The notes beneath the pieces were generated by a model, which was given only the letters and a program-made list of their open reading frames with translations, searched no databases and had not been told where the DNA came from. This document shows, in pieces, positions 30,287-38,352 of a DNA stretch of 64,000 nucleotides (position 1 is the first letter of the stretch; the number at the start of each line of letters is the position of its first letter). The DNA is from a virus, in IMG/VR virus record IMGVR_UViG_3300032093_000070, positions 1 to 64,000 of that record. One strand, written 5' to 3'. Made by a program: the position numbers and the translations under genes.

Positions 30287-32809
30287 CTATGTTTTTGGCT
30301 GTGCTAAGTAAATCGCAAAAGTAGAGCCTAAGGTTAGGTACTCACTCAACAGATCTGTGGTGAGTCGATTCTGGATAGCAAACCTATTTTTGTATAGGTG
30401 GCTTCTAGAGGCACTAGCCGTTCCTTCCCAGAAAAGATCTGTACCGTCGCAAGGGCCGTAGTCACCATCAAAGTAAGGCAAGATCACGCCAACATTTTCA
30501 AACAGAGCTTTATCTAGTCCAAGGGTACTTCCGTCAATGACCTGCCATGTAAGTCGCACTGAAGCATACGCCGCGTTACTTGGCGCGGTTGCGATTAATG
30601 AAAGACGATTCCACGATGTTCCTGAAGCTGTGACTGTGTACTCAGTTCCTATGCTAGAGCTAATAAGGGTCTTTGAACTGTTGTACCAAATGATCTCTGG
30701 GGTAACTTCTTCCTGACCTCCGCCAAGAATTTGAGCATAGACACTAAACGCATAAGAAGTATTTGGATAGTGGATATCCATGTAGTCTGCATTAGTTGTA
30801 TAGGAATCAATAAGCACTGTTGATCCAGTTGCGCTTACTCGTAAAGAAGTTCCTGATCTATACGCCGTGCCCGATACTGTAGTTCGCGGAACATTGGCTG
30901 TGGTTAGGGCGTATGTAAAGGTAAGAGAGTTGAGCAGAGAATCTACGGTATTAATACCAGTAGTTGCCACAGTAAACGCTCCGTCGTAAGGAGAACCTAA
31001 ACCAGAAATAACAATGGTAGATCCGGCTTCTATGTCGTGACTTACAGAGGTTTCTATTCTCACCACATTTGAGTCTACGGTGTAGTGCGTAATTGTGTAC
31101 ACATCTGAGTCAGGCTCTTGTGCTAAAACATTTATTGACCCAGATCCATCGGTAATGTTCCAAGGAGCTATTGGGGAAGCAAAGTGTGGGTTTTTTAATT
31201 CATTAATTCTTGTGGCTTTTAAAGTTAACTTAAGTTGTCTAGCCTCTTCAAAGGCAGTGGCTGTGGCACTATTTTCAAATTGCGCTCCATCAAAATAATG
31301 ATGTTCTGTGGCTACACTATCAGCAGATGTTATTTGAATAACGGGGACTGCAAAGTATGAGTTAGCTGGGGCGGTAGCGGTAACCGTTGGTCGAGCGGTG
31401 AATCCATTTAATACTGTTGTAGTAGAAGATCCAGTGCTTGTAGAAATCAAAGTTCCAAGGCGGTCGTACCACTTTATCTTCAATACAATTCCTCTGACAG
31501 TACCAACAGAAGATGCGTAAGTGCTAAAGGTATATTGCTGACCAGCGGTAATTGGAATTCCTTTAAGGATCGGGTTATCGTCCCCGCACTCAATAGTTGT
31601 ATTTCCAGTGCCCGTGGTTTTACGCACAGATAAAATTCCAGATTGTTTATTTGGATAGCCTGTAGGAGCGGTAGCCTCGGCATAAGGAGCTGGGTACGGA
31701 GCTACTTGCGTGTAAGCCTCAGTAACTTTATTGAATCCAGATTGAGCAGCAAAAGAAGTAATAGTAGACGCAACAGATATTGAGGTTGCATCCACCGCTG
31801 TAATTGTTAAAGGCAAACTAGAGTTAAATGCTGGGTATGGACTACCGCTTACTGTTACCTTATGATTAACTTTGTAGTTATGCGCTCCAATAACTAACTT
31901 AGCAACGCTAGCAGTAACGGATATTTGCGTCACATCTTTTTTTACTAAGCTGTTTATAGTGGCTGTAGAATCTGAAGAGATCCAATGACCTTTGGACTCT
32001 TCAAAAGAAGAATCGTTATAATCAAGGAATAAGTTTTTACCTACAAGTACTCCGTCTGTGCTTGGGTTTGGAGTTCCAGCAAGTGGCTCCGGCACTCCAT
32101 AACCAGTAAACGATTTAATAAAGCTTCTTAATCCGTCTTGACTACCTTTCTTTTTAAAGTTTTCAATGGCATCTCGAAGGATAATTCTGGCTTGTTGGAG
32201 TCCTACCTCTGGCTCAAAGTTGATGCCAAATTGTTTTAAGAAGTATGGAATTAAAAGACCGCTGACGCGCTCTAGGTTGTATCGGTCTTCAAGCAAAGCA
32301 ATTAGTGTGTGGGTTCTATCTAAGTCAAAACCAAAAACAGAAACAAAGTTATAAAGGTCTTGATTGTTCAAGCTTCCAGACGCGTCATAAATTTGTTCCA
32401 TTTTCATAATGTCTGGTAGTGAATCGTAGACTTTATTTCTATAGTTATAATCTTTTACAGACAAACCAATAACGTTAGATGCTCTTACCCATGCGTAGGC
32501 AGTAAGCTCAAATACAAATAGAGAGTAATAATAAAAAGATCCTGGCAGAAGGTTTTGATCTAGGTAGTTAGTAGGATCGGTTTCTTTTGCAGCGTTAACA
32601 AGTACATCACCATCAAAGGCATTAACTGGAAATCCGTACGGGTTTCTTACAAGTCTTACTTTTGACCACTCACCCGCAGCGCTATTCCAAGAGAGCTGAA
32701 TAGTTCCGTAGTCTGTAGGATCAGCAGTAAAATTTGTAGCAACAAAACTTACGGGGTTGTCTGGACCGTAATAAGCTAAGTTGTAATAGTTTAACCCGTA
32801 ACGTGACAT
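30287..32809 (-). CDS. Tail protein I-like baseplate/fibre protein (840 aa)
   Basis: Layered protein. Residues 1-105 resemble a fibronectin III domain (LSWNSAAGEWSKVRLVRNPYG). Residues about 120-250 (LPDIMKMEQIYDASGSLNNQDLYNFVSVFG ... LRSFIKSFTGYGVPEP) resemble P2 gpI/tail protein I, which links baseplate to fibres. The rest holds two CBM-like sandwich domains (NPHFASPIAPWNIT) and copies of the NKALTS-type beta module (TVSGSPYPAFNSS and SHDIEAGSTIVISGL). It follows baseplate J, as gpI follows gpJ in P2. Confidence 0.8.
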   Translation of the reverse strand: MSRYGLNYYNLAYYGPDNPVSFVATNFTADPTDYGTIQLSWNSAAGEWSKVRLVRNPYGFPVNAFDGDVLVNAAKETDPTNYLDQNLLPGSFYYYSLFVFELTAYAWVRASNVIGLSVKDYNYRNKVYDSLPDIMKMEQIYDASGSLNNQDLYNFVSVFGFDLDRTHTLIALLEDRYNLERVSGLLIPYFLKQFGINFEPEVGLQQARIILRDAIENFKKKGSQDGLRSFIKSFTGYGVPEPLAGTPNPSTDGVLVGKNLFLDYNDSSFEESKGHWISSDSTATINSLVKKDVTQISVTASVAKLVIGAHNYKVNHKVTVSGSPYPAFNSSLPLTITAVDATSISVASTITSFAAQSGFNKVTEAYTQVAPYPAPYAEATAPTGYPNKQSGILSVRKTTGTGNTTIECGDDNPILKGIPITAGQQYTFSTYASSVGTVRGIVLKIKWYDRLGTLISTSTGSSTTTVLNGFTARPTVTATAPANSYFAVPVIQITSADSVATEHHYFDGAQFENSATATAFEEARQLKLTLKATRINELKNPHFASPIAPWNITDGSGSINVLAQEPDSDVYTITHYTVDSNVVRIETSVSHDIEAGSTIVISGLGSPYDGAFTVATTGINTVDSLLNSLTFTYALTTANVPRTTVSGTAYRSGTSLRVSATGSTVLIDSYTTNADYMDIHYPNTSYAFSVYAQILGGGQEEVTPEIIWYNSSKTLISSSIGTEYTVTASGTSWNRLSLIATAPSNAAYASVRLTWQVIDGSTLGLDKALFENVGVILPYFDGDYGPCDGTDLFWEGTASASRSHLYKNRFAIQNRLTTDLLSEYLTLGSTFAIYLAQPKT

Positions 32810-34521
32810 TAGACGAGGATTCCTCCACTTAGGGTAAGGGTAATATCATTTGCTTCTGGTATTTCGTTTACACCACAGATGATGTCGCTAACCGTAAGGA
32901 TAGTTGATTGACCGGTTGCGGCAGCCGATGTTACGTTAGCCGCTACTAAAGCATAAGAAAAAGTAGTGGTAGTAGGAACTGCGGTGATGATAAAAGTTCC
33001 ATCAAATGTCGCATCTACGCCAGTAACTTTTACAGTTTGACCTACGGTAAACCCGTGCGCCGCACTTGTAGTTAAAGTTGCTACTGAAGAAGTCAGAGCT
33101 TTGTTAGTAATAGTTCTAGTAACATCTTGATCTTGTCTTACTAGTTTGCTTACCTGTGTATAAGCAACGCCCGGTATAGAACTGATTGCAGAGATAACAT
33201 CTTGTAGGCTGATTCTGTCGTTAAACAACACATTGTCAAAGTCTAATAGTTCGTTAAGGATTGACTCCACAGAAGCTTGGATAGTGCTCTGACGATATTG
33301 AGGTAAGCATGTGATAGCCGCGGTTATATTAACACCAACATAGCTAGGTGGTTGGAAGGTAACTGTAGTGTTAGCTGGGATCTTATCTTTTAGATATTCT
33401 GTGACATCTGTCTTTAACGCATTAAAGACAGCAGATGGGGTAGTCCCGTCATTCTCAACTCCTTTGTCTCCATACGGAGCAAAGAACACATTAACACTGG
33501 TATACACATCTGCAATAGCGGTTGCTTTTGCGATACCGCTTACCTGTAAAGTGAGAGCAGAATAATCAGAGATAGATACAGCTCTGTTTAATGATTTAGT
33601 GCTAAGGGGGGCATTGATACGGATTGAGTCAGTTGATTCTGCGTCTGCTCCGCCAGTAGCTGATCCATCATTTGTAGCAGATACATATTGGTTAAGTACA
33701 GAGAGTCCATTAACTTGATTAGTTTCAATAAACTTTATTGTGTTTGCGGATACATTGCCCTGTATGCCTCCACCTACGCGATAGGTACAAATAATTTCAG
33801 CATTATTGGGAGGAATACGACCGCTTACTCCGTCACCAAAAACAATATAAGTGACGCCATTAGCATTAGTTACAGTCGTGTAAACAGGATCGTACCCTTG
33901 ATAATCAATAAGGTACGGAACTTCCGTGTATTCAACTCCACCAACAGTTACAGAAGTGCTTCCATTAATTACAGGAGACTCTGATAATTGATAGAGCTGA
34001 TTAGGTTGTCCGTTAGATGTACCAATAGTTTCTGGATCCGGCGTTTCACCTTGAGTCGCTAACACAGTTGCTGCTCCATCAACAATTCCAACTTTTGCTG
34101 GGACAGTTACAGCGGTGTCAGTTTCAAAAACAATACGAGTAGTGTTACCACTTATAACTGTAGTGGTAGAAACTTTAGTTCCAGCAGGTACTGTAATAGG
34201 ACTAGCTGTTGAGTTTTTAAAAGTCAAAGTCACCGTTGATGCGGTAGCTTCTGTTGGCTTATAACTAAGTAGACGAGCTAATTGAAGAACGCTTTCACGT
34301 TGACTAGCTGTTGTGATAAACGCTTCATTAGCCGCTCTATCAATGTAGTAGTTAAGCAGGTCGCCCATGTAAGAGTATGCCTCTAGGATGGTCATACCAA
34401 AATCGGCTGGGTCGCGGTTTGTCCACTCAGGTGCGTATTCTGGAATAAGGTTTATAACATCGCGACGAATTGATTCGTAGTCGCGGGATGTGTAATCCGT
34501 TTGCGGAATATAGTTTGCCAT
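32809..34521 (-). CDS. Baseplate J-like protein, with inserted beta module
   Basis: 570 residues. The N-terminus (YTSRDYESIRRDVINLIPEYAPEWTNRDPADFGMTILEAYSYMGD) is the signature of Mu gp47/P2 J-type wedge proteins; further segments (VFGDGVSGRIPPN, STDSIRINAPLSTKSLNRAVSISDY) fit the same family. Residues about 471-540 hold an extra module (NKALTSSVATLTTSAAHG...GVDATFDGTF) also found in the fibre genes, placed before the usual C-terminal EIPEANDITLTL strand. Confidence 0.92.
   Translation of the reverse strand: MANYIPQTDYTSRDYESIRRDVINLIPEYAPEWTNRDPADFGMTILEAYSYMGDLLNYYIDRAANEAFITTASQRESVLQLARLLSYKPTEATASTVTLTFKNSTASPITVPAGTKVSTTTVISGNTTRIVFETDTAVTVPAKVGIVDGAATVLATQGETPDPETIGTSNGQPNQLYQLSESPVINGSTSVTVGGVEYTEVPYLIDYQGYDPVYTTVTNANGVTYIVFGDGVSGRIPPNNAEIICTYRVGGGIQGNVSANTIKFIETNQVNGLSVLNQYVSATNDGSATGGADAESTDSIRINAPLSTKSLNRAVSISDYSALTLQVSGIAKATAIADVYTSVNVFFAPYGDKGVENDGTTPSAVFNALKTDVTEYLKDKIPANTTVTFQPPSYVGVNITAAITCLPQYRQSTIQASVESILNELLDFDNVLFNDRISLQDVISAISSIPGVAYTQVSKLVRQDQDVTRTITNKALTSSVATLTTSAAHGFTVGQTVKVTGVDATFDGTFIITAVPTTTTFSYALVAANVTSAAATGQSTILTVSDIICGVNEIPEANDITLTLSGGILV
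32902..33111 (-). repeat. Copy of the NKALTS beta module inside baseplate J
   Basis: About 70 residues (NKALTSSVATLTTSAAHG ... GVDATFDGTFIITAVPTTTTFSYALVAANV) nearly match modules in fibre genes at about 56070-56280, 55220-55440, 60400-60610 and 59560-59760, with a more divergent one in the tail protein I-like gene. Confidence 0.8.
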
Positions 34522-34928
34522 CAGTCGCTTACCTCCAAAATAACCTCACCAGTTCTGGTAAGGATAGCCGTTTTTAGTTTTACTCTCTGCTCATTTTGAC
34601 GAGGATTATATTTGTAAAAGACCTCGATCATTAAGTACCCATCTGTTTTATCTGAGTAGGCATCAACTTTAAGTAATTGAAGTTGAGGTAGCCATTTGCT
34701 GAAAGCGGCAGAGACAGACTTCCTTATAGATGCCGCAGCCCCTTCATCGTTTTCAAATAGATAGGTTTGAATTTCGCTTCCATATGTAGGGCGCATAATG
34801 CGCTCGCCAAGACGAGTCATCAACATAAGGACTACTCGATCTTGCCAAACCTTTGCCTCATCGCTTGTAAACGCAACAGCCCCAGACGCGTCAAAAGAAA
34901 AAGGCAATGAGATAGCTTTTTGAGCCAT
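34521..34928 (-). CDS. Baseplate wedge protein, gp25/gpW type
   Basis: 135 residues with the family line VVLMLMTRLGERIMRPTYGSEIQTYLFEN and, later, VEVFYKYNP; this is the T4 gp25/P2 W lysozyme-like wedge subunit. Ends overlap baseplate J by one base and follow the spike gene, conserving the usual order. Confidence 0.9.
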   Translation of the reverse strand: MAQKAISLPFSFDASGAVAFTSDEAKVWQDRVVLMLMTRLGERIMRPTYGSEIQTYLFENDEGAAASIRKSVSAAFSKWLPQLQLLKVDAYSDKTDGYLMIEVFYKYNPRQNEQRVKLKTAILTRTGEVILEVSD

Positions 34929-35617
34929 TAGCTTCCTCCGATCCAGAGCGGAAAGTTAGGATCTCCGCCTTCAAACATAACCCACACCCCTTGGCTGGGT
35001 TGGGGTTTCCATTTACCAATTAAGTTTAATGTAGCAATTATACCTGGAACCGCTGGGCCAACCCCCGCGTTGTCGTGACTTAGGAAGGTATTAGTGCTGT
35101 TAGCAGAGGATACAAATTCAATATAGTCCTTTGCCTCCAGATCCAAAATAAGGCTGACAGTCATGGTGATTTCTGAGTTGTTTCCAGCTAATGTGATTTT
35201 GGTATTGCTGTCTGGAATGTCTACTCCGTTTTTTCTAAACCACATGCTAGCTGTACCAGAGTTAGCGGTAGTTTTAATAAACATGGCAGAGAACTGTACA
35301 AAGTAGTCGCCAGTCTCTTCTACATAGATTCGTGTCCCATCAAGATACGATTTACTGGTATCGGCTTCTATCCAGTTATTGACTACTGTAGCTGTGTTGA
35401 CCCCGATGGCTTGATCAGAAGTGGTGTAGAAAGTTCCGTAAGGCCAACTCTTTTGAGCTATGGCTCCCCCGACTGGGTAAGCCCACTCAGTCACTTCACT
35501 TCCTAAAACCTGTGGTACAACAAGTTGTACACGTCCCTGATTCTCCGGATCACTGGAACTGTAAACAAAGCCACGGTAGATGCCGTAAAACCTTTTGTCT
35601 GGGCTGTCAATACTCAT
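34928..35617 (-). CDS. gp5/VgrG-type spike OB protein with an inserted C1q/TNF-like domain
   Basis: Residues 1-45 (FYGIYRGFVYSSSDPENQGRVQLVVPQVLG) are the N-terminal strands of the gp5/VgrG OB domain, and the last 25 (QGVWVMFEGGDPNFPLWIGG) are its closing strands. Between them is about 140 residues of beta sandwich (NWIEADTSKSYLDGTRIYVEETGDYFVQFSAMFI ... ITMTVSLILDLEAKDYIEF) that reads like a C1q/TNF jelly roll. The OB domain normally sits on the central hub and spike; an insertion of this sort is unusual. No needle is present. Confidence 0.75.
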   Translation of the reverse strand: MSIDSPDKRFYGIYRGFVYSSSDPENQGRVQLVVPQVLGSEVTEWAYPVGGAIAQKSWPYGTFYTTSDQAIGVNTATVVNNWIEADTSKSYLDGTRIYVEETGDYFVQFSAMFIKTTANSGTASMWFRKNGVDIPDSNTKITLAGNNSEITMTVSLILDLEAKDYIEFVSSANSTNTFLSHDNAGVGPAVPGIIATLNLIGKWKPQPSQGVWVMFEGGDPNFPLWIGGS

Positions 35618-36942
35618 CGAGCAACCCTGCTCAATCTATTAATAACTGCGGAGGACTTTGTAGTTTGAGGTATCACGGTGCTTAAGGTAGAGGTAGCTGA
35701 CTTCCATGTTGGAGCAGAAACAGATGCGGCTCGACTCCTATTGTTTACCGATCCAAATGAGGTTTCTGTCTGAGGAGTAGACCGTCTACCAGTTTTCTTT
35801 AATTGAGTTTTAGGCGCTACTTTTGTTTGTTTAACATTAGGAATTAAAGTTCTTTGGGGTAGGTAGTCGGGAGACAGGATCTCTTTGCTATCCGTCCATC
35901 TGTCTGCCTTTCCTAGTGAGTCCGTTCCAACTTCAAGGATAGTTGTATAGCGGTGCCTGTTTAGTTCCTCTTCAACAATGACATGTTCTGTAGACAACAC
36001 TGTCCAAAAACCAGAATAGGTTTGACCTAGACCATCTAAATAAACAGGGAAATCTGGTCGTAGGGTTGGATCACCAATGACTTCTACCTTAGCTCTATAA
36101 GGAAACGCATTCCTAGCTTCAGCAGCTTCCGCCTCGTACTTAGCAACATCAAGACTCGGGGCTACAGACACGGTATCAAATTGATCAAGGATCTCCGACT
36201 TCTTTTTCTTTCTAGTTTTTTTATTTGCTTTCTGTTTTGTATAAGATACTTGGCTAGCAGTAAGGACATCTACACCGGATACGGCCACTGCCGCTTTTCT
36301 TGCGTCGTCAAACTCTATAGTCTCTCCAATAACTGGATTGAATGAATAGATGGTTGTACCATCCAAACTAGATGTTGGCTTCTTTACAAATCGAGGGGCT
36401 TCAGCTCTGTACTTTGTATAGTCTTCAAGGATTGGCTGGAAGTAAAGCTCAGTGTTGGTGGCTCTAAGCGTATAACCACATTGCTTTGCCAGCCTGACCA
36501 TAAGCTCCCAATCACTGTGACCAGTTTGAGATATCTGTGGGAAAACTCTTGGGTGAGGTACTGAATAGCAAACAAAGTTGTGCTTCTTTGCAATTTCTCT
36601 AACTACCCGATCAGCTGTTGCATTCTTATAAATCTTTTGTGATTGTCGTTTCATAAGGAAAGACGCACCAATTAAAACTACTGTTACAAAGTTTTTGCCT
36701 GGTGTCTGCTCTGGTGCAATGTGATGAACATATCCGTAGAACTCTCGTCTTTTACCTGGGCCGTACATGGTTACATTAACTGGGCTATTTGGTTCAACAA
36801 CCTCGTAGGGTAGATCCCAATCTCTAAAGGTTATTGTCATAATTTCGTGAGAGTATCGGTTTTGTTTTAGGGTAGCCGAGTACACAAATGAAGGCTGTAC
36901 TGAAGGAGACTCTGGAAACTTAACTTTTACATAATTAAACAT
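35614..36942 (-). CDS. Baseplate hub protein (gpD/gp27-like)
   Basis: 442 residues. HEIMTITFRDWD and PVNVTMYGPGKRREFYGYVHHIAPE, then ADRVVREIAKKHNFVCYSVPHPRVFPQISQTGHSDWELMVRLAKQCGYTL, are the gpD/gp27 hub landmarks. The C-terminal 60 residues are Ser/Thr/Arg rich and disordered. The neighbours (LysM protein, spike) are as expected for the hub. Confidence 0.9.
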   Translation of the reverse strand: MFNYVKVKFPESPSVQPSFVYSATLKQNRYSHEIMTITFRDWDLPYEVVEPNSPVNVTMYGPGKRREFYGYVHHIAPEQTPGKNFVTVVLIGASFLMKRQSQKIYKNATADRVVREIAKKHNFVCYSVPHPRVFPQISQTGHSDWELMVRLAKQCGYTLRATNTELYFQPILEDYTKYRAEAPRFVKKPTSSLDGTTIYSFNPVIGETIEFDDARKAAVAVSGVDVLTASQVSYTKQKANKKTRKKKKSEILDQFDTVSVAPSLDVAKYEAEAAEARNAFPYRAKVEVIGDPTLRPDFPVYLDGLGQTYSGFWTVLSTEHVIVEEELNRHRYTTILEVGTDSLGKADRWTDSKEILSPDYLPQRTLIPNVKQTKVAPKTQLKKTGRRSTPQTETSFGSVNNRSRAASVSAPTWKSATSTLSTVIPQTTKSSAVINRLSRVAR

Positions 36943-37216
36943 TAGGAATCCTTAATTGGGTTCCCGCTGGGATATCCGTAATGTCTTCTAGCTCTGGGTT
37001 GTACTCTGGAATAATCCACCAGAACTCTGGTTTGCCATAGTACTTAGCCGCAATTTGATCCAAGCGTTCGCCTTTTACATACTCATGAACCCAATAGCGA
37101 ACTAAACCAAGGGGTGAAAATTGATAGAACACTACAGGGTTTTCTGCGCCGTCAGGCGTAATAGAAAAGTAATCAACTGTTGAGTATTCGTAGCGAGAGC
37201 CTTTAAAGATAGCCAT
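36935..37216 (-). CDS. LysM-like baseplate protein (gpX/gp53 type)
   Basis: 93 residues ending in a LysM-type domain: HEYVKGERLDQIAAKYYGKPEFWWIIPEYNPELEDITDIPAGTQLRIP. Such proteins (P2 gpX, T4 gp53) connect tail tube or hub and wedge. Overlaps the hub gene by eight bases. Confidence 0.85.
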   Translation of the reverse strand: MAIFKGSRYEYSTVDYFSITPDGAENPVVFYQFSPLGLVRYWVHEYVKGERLDQIAAKYYGKPEFWWIIPEYNPELEDITDIPAGTQLRIPNV

Positions 37217-38352
37217 TACTTGCTAGCTCCTATTCCGGATCCAGAGAAGCATTCAATAGAGATTGAAACTTGTGTTTGAAGCGGGATCATGGTCTCTGTG
37301 AACTTAGTATGGTTCATAGAAAGGTTAGAGATCCAACCAACATAGGAAAGATTATCTTGCGTAGGTCCAAGTTCTATACCTAGAAGCGTTGGCTGTAAAT
37401 AACCAATATTGGCGGTTACTCTGTTTAGTAGGTTGGTGTAATAGCCGGGTTTGCCATCAGGTCCAATGAATCCCGATCCGTTTACTGCTCTAAATAAATA
37501 TTCAAGATCATAGAGGGTTCCTTGCCGTAGTAAGGCATCCATCTCTGTAGCAAAGTCTTGCTTTAGTTCGTTTGGGTATCTATTGAGGTAGTAGGTTTCA
37601 AAAGTTTTTAAGTCAGAAGTGGTGCCCTGTGAAGCATGCTTGATACAGGCAAAGTCATTAGTTCTATCTAGAAGAAGGTTTAAGCTAACCGTCTCTTGAC
37701 CTGGAAACACACCTGTTACTACACGAAGAGCATCCGCAGCAGACGGGGTGATGTCCATATTTCTAGCAACATTTACAGAGATTGATTCTGGGTTCCATAA
37801 GAATTGGAAAGCATACTTTCTATCTTCTAAGTTAATTTCGCTTCCGCCAACGACTTTTGTGCCAGCAACTTTTTCAGCCGCGGTTACAGTTTCTCCAGTA
37901 GATGAGTCAATTTGAGTGATGTCGCCAGAGGTGTTCCAGTACCAAATACGACCACGACGAAGACCATGGAAAGATGTTCCAGATCCATTAGCTCCGCTTA
38001 CTATAGTTGAATCAACTTCAACTGGTCGTAGCGGGATACTCCACTGATGAGGTGGCAAGTTAAACTTGTAGTCTTTAGGTGAAGCCGTCCAATTATTTTT
38101 TGCTGTGGTAACTACATCATTTGAGTTTGGTTTTTCTTGAGCCTTATCAGCGTCTAATGCCAACAACAAAGCAATATTTCTGTTAGTAAACCCACCTTTT
38201 AATCCAGCTTCAATAAGATCTAGTTCGGTATAGGTTTTACCGTTAAGTACTTTAGTTAAACGCTTATTACCTGTAGAGGTTGAGTTAGTTGAATTAGCGG
38301 CAGATGTTTTTTGGTTGTATGAGCCGTAGTTGGTAGCGTCTAAATATCCCAT
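37216..38352 (-). CDS. Tail/baseplate connecting protein (378 aa)
   Basis: Residues about 190-255 (YAFQFLWNPESISVNVARNMDITPSAAD...GQETVSLNLLLDRTNDFAC) match a family of tail proteins found just after tape measure in contractile tails (tube-to-hub adaptor like T4 gp54/gp48, or PBSX XkdP). The first 90 residues are Ser/Thr/Asn-rich. Its exact position in the tail is inferred from gene order. Confidence 0.75.
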   Translation of the reverse strand: MGYLDATNYGSYNQKTSAANSTNSTSTGNKRLTKVLNGKTYTELDLIEAGLKGGFTNRNIALLLALDADKAQEKPNSNDVVTTAKNNWTASPKDYKFNLPPHQWSIPLRPVEVDSTIVSGANGSGTSFHGLRRGRIWYWNTSGDITQIDSSTGETVTAAEKVAGTKVVGGSEINLEDRKYAFQFLWNPESISVNVARNMDITPSAADALRVVTGVFPGQETVSLNLLLDRTNDFACIKHASQGTTSDLKTFETYYLNRYPNELKQDFATEMDALLRQGTLYDLEYLFRAVNGSGFIGPDGKPGYYTNLLNRVTANIGYLQPTLLGIELGPTQDNLSYVGWISNLSMNHTKFTETMIPLQTQVSISIECFSGSGIGASK

